DNA of 29,349 nucleotides. Source: Bacteroidota bacterium (lineage in GTDB: Bacteria; Bacteroidota; Bacteroidia; B-17B0; Aurantibacillaceae). The position numbers and the translations under genes were made by a program. The notes beneath the pieces were generated by a model. It had not been told where the DNA came from and ran no database searches. It worked only from the letters and a program-made list of their open reading frames with translations. Location of the stretch: the NCBI GenBank assembly GCA_023433205.1, contig JAEZDS010000115.1, positions 1 through 29,349 on the forward strand, given 5' to 3'. Positions within the stretch are counted from its first letter, which is position 1, and each line of letters opens with the position of its first letter. This document shows positions 19,714 to 29,149 of the stretch, in pieces.

Positions 19714-22464
19714 ATGGATAAATTCGCTTATGTTGGAAACGGGGACCTGAACGCCATTGAAGATCTCTTCAAAAAATATCAGCAGGACCCCTCATCGGTT
19801 GATGAAAGCTGGAGGGATTTTTTTAAAGGCTTTGAGTTCGCCCGTGCAGAGTACAAGGCGCCTGCGGTTCAGTCGCAGCACCCGCACACTGTAGGACCAG
19901 GCGGCACAACCAATGTAACCAAAGAGTTTAATGTGATCAACCTCATTAACGGGTACCGCATGAGGGGCCATCTTTTTACCAAAACCAATCCGGTTCGTAA
20001 CCGCCGCAAATATAAACCCGACCTGGGCATAGATGTTTTTGATCTGGAAGACTCCGACATGGAAACGGTGTTCCAGGCAGGACGTGAAATTGAAATTGGT
20101 CCCGCAAAGCTGAAGGATATTGTTGCACACCTCAAACAAACCTACTGTCAGAGCATTGGTGTTGAGTACATGTATATCCGCAACCCAAACCTGCTCTCCT
20201 GGCTGCAGGAAAGGATGGAGATCTCAAAAAACATCCCGGTTTTCTCAAAAAAGGAAAAAACAAGCATCCTCAATAAAGTGATTGAAGCCGTGACCTTCGA
20301 AAATTTCCTTGCCACCAAGTTCGTTGGTCAGAAGAGATTTTCACTGGAAGGCGCTGAAGCGTTTTTGCCCGCCATGAACGCGCTAATGGAACATGGGGCA
20401 GAACTTGGTATTGAAGATTATGTGATTGGTATGGCTCACCGTGGCAGGCTGAATGTGCTTGCCAACATCATGAACAAACCTACCAAGGATATTTTTATAG
20501 AGTTTGAAGGCAGGCCAAGCGAAGACGGGCTTTTTGACGGTGACGTAAAATACCATATGGGTTACAGCAACGATGTGGTTAGCGAAACCGGTAAAACCGT
20601 TCATATTTCACTTACGCCAAACCCTTCACATCTTGAAACAGTTGCTCCGGTAGTTGAAGGTATCACCAGGGCTAAAATAGGGAGCCGTCACAAAGGCAAT
20701 CACCGCAAAGCCTGTCCTATCATTGTACATGGCGATGCCGCAATTGCCGGACAGGGCGTGGTTTACGAAGTTGTTCAGATGGCTCACCTCGATGGGTATA
20801 AGGTAGGCGGAACCATTCATTTTGTGATAAACAACCAGGTGGGTTTTACCACCAACTATCGCGACGCGCGTTCAAGCACTTATTGCACCGATGTTGCCAA
20901 GGTTACAAAAGCCCCGGTTTTTCATGTGAATGGCGACGATGTTGAGGCCCTTACACTGGTGGCAAAAATGGCAATCGAGTTCAGGCTTAATTTCCGCAAG
21001 GATGTTTTTATAGATATTTTGTGTTACCGCAAGTATGGACACAACGAGGGTGATGAGCCACGCTTTACACAGCCTATCCTTTATAAAGAGATCGCCAAAC
21101 ATCCTAATCCGCTCCTTATCTACGGTAAAAAACTGGTTGAGGAAGGTACTTTTACCGAGGAAGAGATCAAAAATCTTGAAAAAAAATACAAGGATTCTCT
21201 GGAAGAAAATCTTGCCGAAGCAAGAAAGGTAGAAAAAGCGAAGGTGACCTCTTTCCTTCAGGGTCCCTGGAAAGGCGTACTGATGCCTACTGCGCACGAT
21301 TTCGAAAAGTCGCCTGCAACGGGCGTATCAAAAGAGGTGTTCCTTGACCTTGCTACGCGGATCAGTACACTGCCTGCCGACAAAAAATTCTTTACCAAGA
21401 TTCAGCGCCTTTTTAAGGAGAGGCTTTCTATGATAAAGAACAACAGCTACGACTGGGCTATGGGTGAACTTATGGCCTACGCTACCTTGCTCAGGGAAGG
21501 ACACAAAGTGCGTTTCAGCGGGCAGGATGTGGAACGCGGAACGTTTTCGCACCGCCATGCCGTGCTGAAAGTAGAAGACAGTGAAGAGGAATATGTGCCC
21601 CTGAACAACATTGGCGCGGAACCAACTTTTGAGATCTATAATTCCCTGCTGAGTGAATACGCAGTGATGGGTTTTGAGTATGGATTTGCATACGCCTCAC
21701 CAAATGCACTGGTTATATGGGAAGCGCAGTTCGGAGACTTTTTTAATGGCGCGCAGATCATCATTGACCAGTACCTTTCTTCTTCAGAATATAAATGGCG
21801 CAGAATGAACGGACTTGTCTGCCTGCTGCCGCATGGCTATGAAGGGCAGGGTCCTGAACATTCCAGCGCGCGTATAGAAAGGTTCCTTCAGATGTGCGCG
21901 GAGAACAACATGCAGATCGTGAACACCACCACACCTGCTCAGCAGTTCCATGTGCTCAGAAGGCAACTGCTCCGAAAGTTCAGGAAACCGCTCATTTGTT
22001 TTACGCCAAAAAAGCTGTTGAGATATCCTTCCTGCGTTAGTAAGCTGGAGGATTTTACAGAAGGGATCTTTAATGAGGTGCTTGATGATAATGTTGATGC
22101 AAATAAAGTGAGGAGACTGGCGTTTTGCTCAGGCAAGATCTGGTACGATGCAACTGAGCGTCGTGAAAAGGAAGGTGTTGATGATATTGCCTTTGTCAGG
22201 CTGGAACAGCTGTATCCCTGGCCACAAAAGCAGATCGACGCTATCCTTGAAAAGTACAGCAATGCAAAAGAATACCTCTTTGTTCAGGAAGAGGCGGAAA
22301 ACATGGGCCCATATCGTTTTGTAGATAAACACCTGCGCCACCTTAACCTTCGCTATGTAGGACGTGATGAGGCGGCAAGTCCTGCCACAGGATTTATCAA
22401 ACGTCACAACGAGGAAACGGAAGAGATAATGGTAAACCTGTTCTCAAAAGTGCTGGTGAAATAA
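19714..22464 (+). CDS. sucA: 2-oxoglutarate dehydrogenase E1 component (thiamine diphosphate-dependent)
   Basis: E1 of the 2-oxoglutarate dehydrogenase complex: it decarboxylates 2-oxoglutarate with thiamine diphosphate and reductively succinylates the lipoyl group of E2 in the TCA cycle. At 916 residues it is close to E. coli SucA (933). The E2-binding N-terminus is present (YVGNGDLNAIEDLFKKYQQD). Active-site segments are GMAHRGRLNVLANI, HGDAAIAGQGVVYE, NNQVGFTTNYRDAR and YRKYGHNEGDEP. The pyrimidine-domain blocks are YEYGFAYASP-type FEYGFAYASPNALVIWEAQF and HGYEGQGPEHSSARIERF. The C-terminal domain has VRLEQLYPWP. It is 21 bases upstream of sucB in an evident operon. Intact. Confidence 0.97.
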   Translation: MDKFAYVGNGDLNAIEDLFKKYQQDPSSVDESWRDFFKGFEFARAEYKAPAVQSQHPHTVGPGGTTNVTKEFNVINLINGYRMRGHLFTKTNPVRNRRKYKPDLGIDVFDLEDSDMETVFQAGREIEIGPAKLKDIVAHLKQTYCQSIGVEYMYIRNPNLLSWLQERMEISKNIPVFSKKEKTSILNKVIEAVTFENFLATKFVGQKRFSLEGAEAFLPAMNALMEHGAELGIEDYVIGMAHRGRLNVLANIMNKPTKDIFIEFEGRPSEDGLFDGDVKYHMGYSNDVVSETGKTVHISLTPNPSHLETVAPVVEGITRAKIGSRHKGNHRKACPIIVHGDAAIAGQGVVYEVVQMAHLDGYKVGGTIHFVINNQVGFTTNYRDARSSTYCTDVAKVTKAPVFHVNGDDVEALTLVAKMAIEFRLNFRKDVFIDILCYRKYGHNEGDEPRFTQPILYKEIAKHPNPLLIYGKKLVEEGTFTEEEIKNLEKKYKDSLEENLAEARKVEKAKVTSFLQGPWKGVLMPTAHDFEKSPATGVSKEVFLDLATRISTLPADKKFFTKIQRLFKERLSMIKNNSYDWAMGELMAYATLLREGHKVRFSGQDVERGTFSHRHAVLKVEDSEEEYVPLNNIGAEPTFEIYNSLLSEYAVMGFEYGFAYASPNALVIWEAQFGDFFNGAQIIIDQYLSSSEYKWRRMNGLVCLLPHGYEGQGPEHSSARIERFLQMCAENNMQIVNTTTPAQQFHVLRRQLLRKFRKPLICFTPKKLLRYPSCVSKLEDFTEGIFNEVLDDNVDANKVRRLAFCSGKIWYDATERREKEGVDDIAFVRLEQLYPWPQKQIDAILEKYSNAKEYLFVQEEAENMGPYRFVDKHLRHLNLRYVGRDEAASPATGFIKRHNEETEEIMVNLFSKVLVK

Positions 22465-22485
22465 AAAATTTAATCTGTTGTAATT

Positions 22486-23775
22486 ATGGCAATTGTTGAG
22501 CTTAAAGTTCCCAGCCCGGGAGAATCCATTACTGAAGTAACTATCGCGCGCTGGCTAAAGAACAGTGGAGATGTGGTTGAAAAAGATGAGGCTCTGGCCG
22601 AGATTGATTCTGACAAGGCCACTCTCACACTTAATGCTGAAGAGGCAGGTAAAATTGAGGTGCTTGCCGGTGAAGGTGATACTGTGCAGGTAGGGCAGGT
22701 TGTTGTGAAGATTGATACCTCCGTGAAGCCTGAAGCAAAAAAGGCAGACACCAAAAAAGAGGAGAAGAGCGAGGCGAAAAAAGAATCGCCAAAAACAACT
22801 GATAAAAAGGAGCAACCTGTTGTCAGTAAAGCCGCACCCGGGGCGCAGACCTCAGGAGGGCAAACTTATGCGACAGGAACTCCCAGTCCGGCAGCTGGAA
22901 AACTGATGGCCGAAAACAATATTAAAAGTTCACAGATAAAGGGCAGCGGAAAAGACGGACGCATCACCAAACAGGATGTGCTGGCAGCGCTTTCCAATGG
23001 ACTGTCCTCTGCCCGTGAGGCAGCTTCTAACAGCTGGCAGGGAGGAAGAGACCAGGAGCGGAGCAAAATGACGCAGCTGAGAAAAACAGTAGCGCGGCGC
23101 CTGGTTTCGGTAAAAAACGAGACTGCCATGCTTACTACCTTTAACGAGGTTGACATGAGCGCCATTTACGCCATCCGTGCCAGATACAAGGACAAGTTCA
23201 GGGAGATTTATGGCAGCAATGTGGGCTTTATGAGTTTTTTTACCAAAGCCGTAACCGAAGCCCTGTTCCATTTTCCATCGGTGAATGGAATGATTGATGG
23301 TGAGGAGATCGTTCACCATAAATACTGCGACATTGGCATTGCCGTAAGCGCGCCCAAAGGTTTGATGGTGCCTGTACTGCGCAACGCCGAATTAATGAGC
23401 TTCGCCGAGATCGAAAAGGGGATCAAAGACCTGGCTATCCGCGCAAGAGATGGCAAGCTGGGTATTGCCGATATGGAAGGCGGCACTTTTACCATTACCA
23501 ACGGAGGTGTTTTTGGCAGTATGATGAGTACGCCAATAATTAATCCTCCGCAAAGCGCTATCCTGGGTATGCACAATGTGGTTGAAAGGCCAATGGCTGT
23601 AAATGGAAAAGTTGAGATCCGTCCCATGATGTATGTGGCCCTGAGTTATGATCACCGTATTATAGATGGCCGTGAAAGTGTAGGGTTTCTGGTAAAGGTG
23701 AAAGAGATGCTCGAGAATCCAACCCGTATGCTTTTCGGAGGCAAAGATCCTGAAGAGTTACTGCTGGGGTTATGA
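22486..23775 (+). CDS. sucB: 2-oxoglutarate dehydrogenase E2, dihydrolipoyllysine succinyltransferase
   Basis: E2 core of the 2-oxoglutarate dehydrogenase complex, transferring succinyl from lipoyl to CoA. There are 429 residues in the normal order. The lipoyl domain is at 1-80 with Lys44 in IDSDKATLTL. A Lys/Glu-rich linker covers about 84-115. The peripheral subunit-binding domain is near 130-170 (SPAAGKLMAENNIKSSQ, GRITKQDVLAAL). The catalytic CAT domain runs from about 195, with His390 and Asp394 in SYDHRIIDGRE. The DSDKA lipoyl context favours 2-oxoglutarate over pyruvate dehydrogenase, as does sucA upstream. E3 is not in the window. A terminator follows 31 bases after the stop. Confidence 0.96.
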   Translation: MAIVELKVPSPGESITEVTIARWLKNSGDVVEKDEALAEIDSDKATLTLNAEEAGKIEVLAGEGDTVQVGQVVVKIDTSVKPEAKKADTKKEEKSEAKKESPKTTDKKEQPVVSKAAPGAQTSGGQTYATGTPSPAAGKLMAENNIKSSQIKGSGKDGRITKQDVLAALSNGLSSAREAASNSWQGGRDQERSKMTQLRKTVARRLVSVKNETAMLTTFNEVDMSAIYAIRARYKDKFREIYGSNVGFMSFFTKAVTEALFHFPSVNGMIDGEEIVHHKYCDIGIAVSAPKGLMVPVLRNAELMSFAEIEKGIKDLAIRARDGKLGIADMEGGTFTITNGGVFGSMMSTPIINPPQSAILGMHNVVERPMAVNGKVEIRPMMYVALSYDHRIIDGRESVGFLVKVKEMLENPTRMLFGGKDPEELLLGL

Positions 23776-23806
23776 GTAAAAATTCCGGGAAGATTTAACA
23801 ACAAAG

Positions 23807-23832
23807 AAACATAGATCGTCCGCTATGTTTTT
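23807..23832 (+). terminator. Rho-independent terminator after sucB
   Basis: AAACATAG (23807-23814) is perfectly complementary to CTATGTTT (23823-23830) with an 8-base loop, and the T-run continues to 23832. It sits in the convergent gap before the giant exported protein and, with A-rich left flank, may work in both directions. Confidence 0.7.
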
Positions 23833-23851
23833 GCTACTGTTCCTGCTGATC

Positions 23852-23869
23852 CCCCGGTATGTATCGGGG
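23852..23869. terminator. Second hairpin in the convergent gap
   Basis: CCCCG (23852-23856) pairs with CGGGG (23865-23869) around an 8-base loop GTATGTAT. There is no strong T-run, so it may be a stabilising hairpin or weak terminator between convergent genes. Confidence 0.35.
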
Positions 23870-23955
23870 TTGTTAAATAATTTGAGAACCTGTGCTGCTT
23901 TTTGATTCACTAAGCTCGTTAAACCACTGCTGTCCTGTTCCGCTCGATAAAACCA

Positions 23956-26900
23956 TCACTCCTCATACTCCTCCGGTCTGTCGTCGCTGCCCATAATTCC
24001 CATCTGTTTCATCTTCATTAGGAAAAGATCTTTGCGCCTTTTATTGGTAACATCAAAACGGTACGAAGGGCCTTTTTCCACCTTCATTTTTTTGTTTTTG
24101 CCTTTAAGCTCTGATATGGATTTATTAAAGTCGTCGTTGCTGCTTGCCGCCAGCATGGTGCCGCGCGTGTAGGTAAAATAGTACCAGGTATTGGCGTCGG
24201 CCTCAAGGTAGATATCCAGCACATCGCCGCCGCGTTGTTTTTTTATCTGGATCACGCCATCCATGTACCTGAATACCTCATTCTTGTGAATATTTCCCAC
24301 GCCGATCATTCCCTCCGATATGTAAGCCCTGGCCCTGGGATTATATGTGAGGTTAATATCATTAAGCACCAGACTTTTGTCAAGCTCTTCAGGAAATTTC
24401 CGATAGCTTCCGTATAAATTAAGTTCTGATAAGGCTCTGTCGCCACGTTCCTTGCCAAGCAGTTCAATCATGCCATGATTGAACAGATCGCCTTCAAATG
24501 GAGTTGGCGAAAGAGAACCCAGATATAACTCAAGATCTTTGGCCATCTTTTTAAGAATGCCATTGTCGAAATAAAAATCGAGGATCATCATAACATTGAA
24601 CTGCACACTGTCATGTACCGAATTAAAACGCGAGTTGCCGATTGTTGTGAGTTTGATCTGGCCCAGTTCGTTGCTGATGGTATATCTTCCCTCTGAACGC
24701 AGCACACAGTCTTCAGTCCCCAGGCTAACATAGTTGCCGGGCAGACTCATTTCCTCCAGTTTTTCGCGGTTTGAGATCTCGTACACCTTGTTCTCGCGGT
24801 CGTAACTTAAGATGCCTGAAGATTCAATTACAGGTTTACTGCTGCGCGCGCCCTGCAATGAAAGGAATGAGGCATAAACATTATTGGAGTCGAGATGGTA
24901 AAAAAGACCGGTTCCAACTGCTGCACCGGCCATGTCGATGGCTTTTTCAGGAATAGGGATCTGTATATCCTTTGGGTTGATCTCTCCGGTAAATCGCAGA
25001 TAAGAACGCCCCACACGATTACAGTTGTGTTCGATCTTGGTGCCACCGTCAAAGGTCAGGAACTCCTGTGTTGCCTGCAGAAATACCTTTCCCGCGAAAC
25101 TGAAATAATCATTGAACTTGAAATTCTCCTTTTCGGGGATCGCGCCCTCTGAAATGGTCTGGCCTGAAGTATCGGGTCGTATTGTAGCAAAGGTGATCAG
25201 GTAAGGTTTGTCGTTTTCGTCAAGGTACTGGTACTCTCCTGAAGCCAGATAATTACGCCTGCTGTAAACACTTGCCGTAGTATTCCGGATGGTGTGATAT
25301 TTAGTAACGGTGTTGGCAAGTATGGTTGACTTGCGCAGTGTGTCCATTACCGCGTTCTTGAAGATAGTTACGTCTCCATTGTGCGGAAAGATACGCGCAT
25401 CGGCCACATCAATAAAAGGAACGTTTTTACACTGAATGATATATTTCCTCAGATTGTACTTCGCGCCCGGCGCATAAAATCGCAGACTGTCCTGTTTTGG
25501 ATGGACACTGATAAATTCAGGGCCCTCCAGGTCCAGTCCGCTTTCTTCTTCCGGATTCGTTACTAGTTTTTTCTGCGTATCACCTAGCTCAATGTCCTCT
25601 GCATCCATGTACCATTTAAAACGTTCCATGTAGGCGATGTACTGGTTCTTATCGAATTTCACATAAGAGCCTTCGCCGTTGGTGACAAACTCTCCGACCC
25701 TCTCATCAAAATCGATCTTCGCGTTTACATTAACAGTGCTGAAGGTGAGCCCCTCCTCCTCAAAAGCCTTTAGTTTAAAATTGGCGGTATCACTGAACAT
25801 TTTTCTGCGGGTGAACAGAATGTTACGCGATGCCATGCTGGCTTTTTCAAACTCCACTGTTCCGCTGCCACTAAGGTCTTTAAAGGTGAGGTCGAGCCTC
25901 CCTTTAAAGATCACATTTTCCTTGTAGCTTTTAAAAGGACGTTTAATGTCGTAGGCTTCCAGCAGATCCTGATAAGGCAAAAAATGCAGCCGCACTGTGT
26001 CGCCATGAACCACGGGGAATTCCGGATTTGTACCCTCCTTTACGTCATAAGTGCTTGCCACACCGTTTGCGCTGTCGGGGAAAAATATCAGGTCGGGCAC
26101 CTTTGAAATACTGGAGCTGAATTTAAGATCGCCTCCTCCACGCAGACCTTTGTTGCTCAGCCTTATCTCCTGATCAAAGTTGGCTTTGCCTTTGTAGATG
26201 TTGTATCCGCCGGGAGGAGCGGGCCGGGTGAAACCCAGCGAATAGTCTTTCTGTAATGTTAGTGTCTCGCGGAATTGCGGAAAAATATCAGCCGATACAA
26301 AGTTTCCTTCAAAGCGTAATCCCTCGTTCCTGAAGTTATCCAGACTGTCGATGCTGAACGGATCAAGCTGGAAATAGAACCTGTCGCGGTTATAAACACC
26401 TTTAAAAATATTTCGCTTATCATAAAAAGCGTAACTCTCCTTAAAGCTCTTGAAGCTGGGAAATGTAGGCGCCTTGCCCCAGCCGCTTTTATTTTTGGGA
26501 GCGTCTATACGCAGTTCTCCGTTAAGATTTTCAATTACGGTTTGCACTTTCCTGAAAGGGTAATTGCCATTGATATCCGGCTCTCGTGATTCCACATAGA
26601 TCTTCAGCGAATCGATGGTGGCCATGTTGAGTTTAAACGCTTCGTAATCGAACACAAAGTCCTTTCCCACGAATTCAAATTTACCCGAGGCAACGGTGCC
26701 GCTGAAGTGCATGTTGCGGTTCTTTTTCAGTAAAATGGTGCCGTTCTTCGGAAACATCCACACCTTTTGCGTGTCACTCAGCAATACCCTCTTTACGCCA
26801 AAGAGCGTGATGTCGAAGTTGAGCAGATTCATCGTGGCATTGTCGCGGCCGGGTACCACCGAATGCAGGGTGATCATGTCGTAATCGTGTTTGTGTTTGG

Positions 26901-28452
26901 CATTGTCGGCGTAATTGAACAAACGCTCACGAACGGTTATCAGGTCGCTCTGCGGATCGTAATAGATCAGGCCATATATCGCCATCTTAAAAATAATGGG
27001 ACGCAGATCATTCGCCAGGTATTTGATGTGTTTGGCAAAATCAACCACAGTAAAACTCTGTGGTTTGTTATTCGCATTGTAAAAATCAATCATTCTTACA
27101 ATAGGACTGATCCTTTCTCCCACCTTGATGATCTCTTCCTTATCGCGGTTATAAAAATCAAGTGATTCAAAAAAAGCCTCTCCCTGCAGGTTGTTGGGCA
27201 GAAAGTTGAATTTCACCAGCGGATCATCAATGTTCCACACAATTTGCTCGAAATACATATCGTAATTGTGAAAGGTATTCAGAAAGGGCGATTTCTGCAG
27301 GCCATCGTCTCCCCGCAGGATCGTAACCAGCCTTTGGTCGACCTGGTAGGTAAAACTCAGGCCCTGGTGCCAGATGCTGTCTTTGCCAAGATAAAATTTT
27401 ACCGCGCCCGGATTGGCAGCGATCTTATCCCTTCCCATGCCAAAGGCTCTGGCGCTGATCTCCAGAAACTTTTTCCCCTCGCGGTTAAATACGATCTTTG
27501 CCGGATTGCCTGCGCTTCCGGCGCCAACGAATTTAGAGCCCCGCATGCTGAAGCCGCCTTCAAAATCCACATCAGGATAAATGTTTTTTACCGTTAAACG
27601 TTTGCTGTACGATTCAAAACGCGGGTATGAGTCCTCTTTATTTTCCGTTATAATGCGGTCACTTACTCTGCCAAGCTGATCCCGGTCAAAATACTGCCGG
27701 CCCTTAAAAACGGCACTGTCACTCGAGTAGTTGCCTGTTTTACAATCGATCTCGTACCGTTTTAAAGTAGCGTAAACATCATCTTCCAGGCCGGTCCTGG
27801 CCCAGCTTACTTTGCCCCCTCTGCCATAAAATTTTCCGTTGGTGGGATAAAAAATACCCTCTGTTTCTTCAATAGCGATGCTGTCGCCCCTTGGATTTGC
27901 GCCAATCAGGGTCATATTTTCAAAACGCACCACAGGTAAGGAATCGTACTCAAAAAAGAAGGCCGGTTCAAGACTGTAGTAGCGGTAAGTGGGGGTTTTA
28001 TAAAAAGTGTTGTTCTTAAAAATATTCTCGCTCATGTCGAGAAAATCCTGCACACCGCGAATAGATTTCCCTTTCAGGATCTTATCAACACAAGCCTGCC
28101 AGTTCTCAAAGGGTTCTCCTGTTTGGCCCGAAGCCAGCGCGTTGATAACGGTGTTGATGTAGCCGTAGAAAAAGGGGTGTGGTTTCATCCTGCGCGCGTA
28201 CATGGTATTGGAGGTCTCCATGATCACATCTTTGAAATAGCCCGCTATTACATTGTTCTTCCACAGTTTTTCGAAGTTTTTAATGTAGTCAGCAGCCTTG
28301 TCTCTGTTGGCGCTGTTCTCCATAAAGTATTTGCCCAGGTCGGTAGTAAACTTGGTGGTATCGGTAGAGAACTGTGTAAGTTTCTGTGAATAACCCTTAT
28401 CGGCCAATGACAGAGTTATTGTAAATAAAAGAAGAAGGTACCTGAACGTCAT
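23956..28452 (-). CDS. Giant exported protein of unknown function (about 1500 residues)
   Basis: About 1498 residues from the ATG at 28452 (MTFRYLLLLFTITLSLADKG), a clean Sec signal peptide. An upstream ATG at 28467 lies only 2 bases from a -7 box, so the inner start is preferred. I recognise no domain. The N-terminal 200 residues are helix-like (FENWQACVDKILKGKSIRG). From about residue 180 the protein is a long series of short beta-strand units with recurring F.G.(L/F) patterns (FEGGFSMRGSKFVGAG, FKGRLDLTFKDLSGSGTV, FAGKVFLQATQEFLTFDGG). This is suggestive of an extended beta-helix or beta-taco such as LptA/AsmA-type lipid shuttles, but it is only a resemblance. The C-terminus is strongly charged (EGPSYRFDVTNKRRKDL to DDRPEEYEE) with no T9SS sorting domain, so it is probably periplasmic or outer-membrane associated. 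Confidence 0.85.
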   Translation of the reverse strand: MTFRYLLLLFTITLSLADKGYSQKLTQFSTDTTKFTTDLGKYFMENSANRDKAADYIKNFEKLWKNNVIAGYFKDVIMETSNTMYARRMKPHPFFYGYINTVINALASGQTGEPFENWQACVDKILKGKSIRGVQDFLDMSENIFKNNTFYKTPTYRYYSLEPAFFFEYDSLPVVRFENMTLIGANPRGDSIAIEETEGIFYPTNGKFYGRGGKVSWARTGLEDDVYATLKRYEIDCKTGNYSSDSAVFKGRQYFDRDQLGRVSDRIITENKEDSYPRFESYSKRLTVKNIYPDVDFEGGFSMRGSKFVGAGSAGNPAKIVFNREGKKFLEISARAFGMGRDKIAANPGAVKFYLGKDSIWHQGLSFTYQVDQRLVTILRGDDGLQKSPFLNTFHNYDMYFEQIVWNIDDPLVKFNFLPNNLQGEAFFESLDFYNRDKEEIIKVGERISPIVRMIDFYNANNKPQSFTVVDFAKHIKYLANDLRPIIFKMAIYGLIYYDPQSDLITVRERLFNYADNAKHKHDYDMITLHSVVPGRDNATMNLLNFDITLFGVKRVLLSDTQKVWMFPKNGTILLKKNRNMHFSGTVASGKFEFVGKDFVFDYEAFKLNMATIDSLKIYVESREPDINGNYPFRKVQTVIENLNGELRIDAPKNKSGWGKAPTFPSFKSFKESYAFYDKRNIFKGVYNRDRFYFQLDPFSIDSLDNFRNEGLRFEGNFVSADIFPQFRETLTLQKDYSLGFTRPAPPGGYNIYKGKANFDQEIRLSNKGLRGGGDLKFSSSISKVPDLIFFPDSANGVASTYDVKEGTNPEFPVVHGDTVRLHFLPYQDLLEAYDIKRPFKSYKENVIFKGRLDLTFKDLSGSGTVEFEKASMASRNILFTRRKMFSDTANFKLKAFEEEGLTFSTVNVNAKIDFDERVGEFVTNGEGSYVKFDKNQYIAYMERFKWYMDAEDIELGDTQKKLVTNPEEESGLDLEGPEFISVHPKQDSLRFYAPGAKYNLRKYIIQCKNVPFIDVADARIFPHNGDVTIFKNAVMDTLRKSTILANTVTKYHTIRNTTASVYSRRNYLASGEYQYLDENDKPYLITFATIRPDTSGQTISEGAIPEKENFKFNDYFSFAGKVFLQATQEFLTFDGGTKIEHNCNRVGRSYLRFTGEINPKDIQIPIPEKAIDMAGAAVGTGLFYHLDSNNVYASFLSLQGARSSKPVIESSGILSYDRENKVYEISNREKLEEMSLPGNYVSLGTEDCVLRSEGRYTISNELGQIKLTTIGNSRFNSVHDSVQFNVMMILDFYFDNGILKKMAKDLELYLGSLSPTPFEGDLFNHGMIELLGKERGDRALSELNLYGSYRKFPEELDKSLVLNDINLTYNPRARAYISEGMIGVGNIHKNEVFRYMDGVIQIKKQRGGDVLDIYLEADANTWYYFTYTRGTMLAASSNDDFNKSISELKGKNKKMKVEKGPSYRFDVTNKRRKDLFLMKMKQMGIMGSDDRPEEYEE

Positions 28453-28469
28453 GGATTTAATCAGCATGT

Positions 28470-28477
28470 CAAATATA
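28470..28477 (-). promoter_or_regulatory. Candidate -7 box for the giant exported protein
   Basis: On the minus strand TATATTTG matches TAnnTTTG exactly. It ends 2 bases before the ATG at 28467 and 17 bases before the ATG at 28452, which favours the latter as start. No TTG is visible at -33. Confidence 0.4.
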
Positions 28478-28483
28478 AAAAAA

Positions 28484-28506
28484 CCAGCCTGCAGCAGCCA
28501 GCCTGC
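28484..28506. repeat. Short direct repeat in the divergent promoter region
   Basis: CCAGCCTGC occurs at 28484-28492 and 28498-28506, a period of 14 bases, immediately upstream of the -7 box of the giant protein gene. It could be a regulator site or a chance duplication. Confidence 0.3.
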
Positions 28507-28587
28507 GCAGAGGCATTTATGATTTGTTATACGTTGAAAACTCTCGGCAGCTGAGACTGACGGGTTTTTAGATGATTTTCTGCCCGC

Positions 28588-28617
28588 TTGCAGGAACAGG
28601 TCTTTTTTTTATCTTTA
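28588..28617 (+). promoter_or_regulatory. Candidate promoter (-33 TTG / -7 TATCTTTA)
   Basis: TTG at 28588-28590 and TATCTTTA at 28610-28617 are 19 bases apart, the expected layout with one mismatch in the -7 box. It ends 6 bases before the ATG at 28624, which argues against the upstream TTG at 28588 being a start codon. Confidence 0.5.
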
Positions 28618-28623
28618 TGTTTA

Positions 28624-29133
28624 ATGAGCAAGGTTGTATTTAAAGAAGTTCAGTACTTCAGGCAAAATCCTTTATGGACAATTCTGCTGCTTATACCGGT
28701 GGTGGTTTTCGGTTCTATTTTGATCTACCAGCTGGCAACAGGCACCGGTGTGGGCGACCGGCCAATGAGCAACCGGTCGCTGGCCTTACTTGGAACGGCG
28801 GTTTTGTTTCCCTCTGTTCTGGCTTTTTTGCGGATTAAACTCACTACCATCATTGATGAAGAAAAAATAATGTATGGCTGGAACATGCCCACACCTGAGC
28901 TCAACACCATTATGCTGAAAGACATTAAAGAATGGGCGGTGATAAAATATGATTTTGTTGGATACGGTTACAGAATAAGCAAACGTTACGGCACAGTGCA
29001 TAATCTCATGGGTAACCGGGGGCTCTGCATTGAAACGTTTAGCGGAGAGAAAGTGCTGATTGGCACGCAACGGTTACGTGACCTGAAAACACTGGTTGAG
29101 GGAATGCCTGCAGGTGCCAGGGTTGTGGTATAA
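28624..29133 (+). CDS. Small two-TM membrane protein with PH-like cytoplasmic domain
   Basis: A 169-residue membrane protein. Two hydrophobic segments (about 16-37, LWTILLLIPVVVFGSILIY, and about 52-70, ALLGTAVLFPSVLAFL) are followed by a cytoplasmic beta-rich domain. That domain includes TTIIDEEKIMYGWN, IKEWAVIKYDFVGYGYRISK, and FSGEKVLIGTQRLRDL before a final helix. This is the pattern of the bacterial PH-like (bPH/YdbT-type) domain, which I recognise loosely. No function is known to me. The start is chosen at the ATG after the promoter rather than the in-frame TTG at 28588. It converges with the dihydrouridine synthase gene 16 bases downstream. Confidence 0.7.
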   Translation: MSKVVFKEVQYFRQNPLWTILLLIPVVVFGSILIYQLATGTGVGDRPMSNRSLALLGTAVLFPSVLAFLRIKLTTIIDEEKIMYGWNMPTPELNTIMLKDIKEWAVIKYDFVGYGYRISKRYGTVHNLMGNRGLCIETFSGEKVLIGTQRLRDLKTLVEGMPAGARVVV

Positions 29134-29149
29134 ACTTTTTCTGCCGGCT

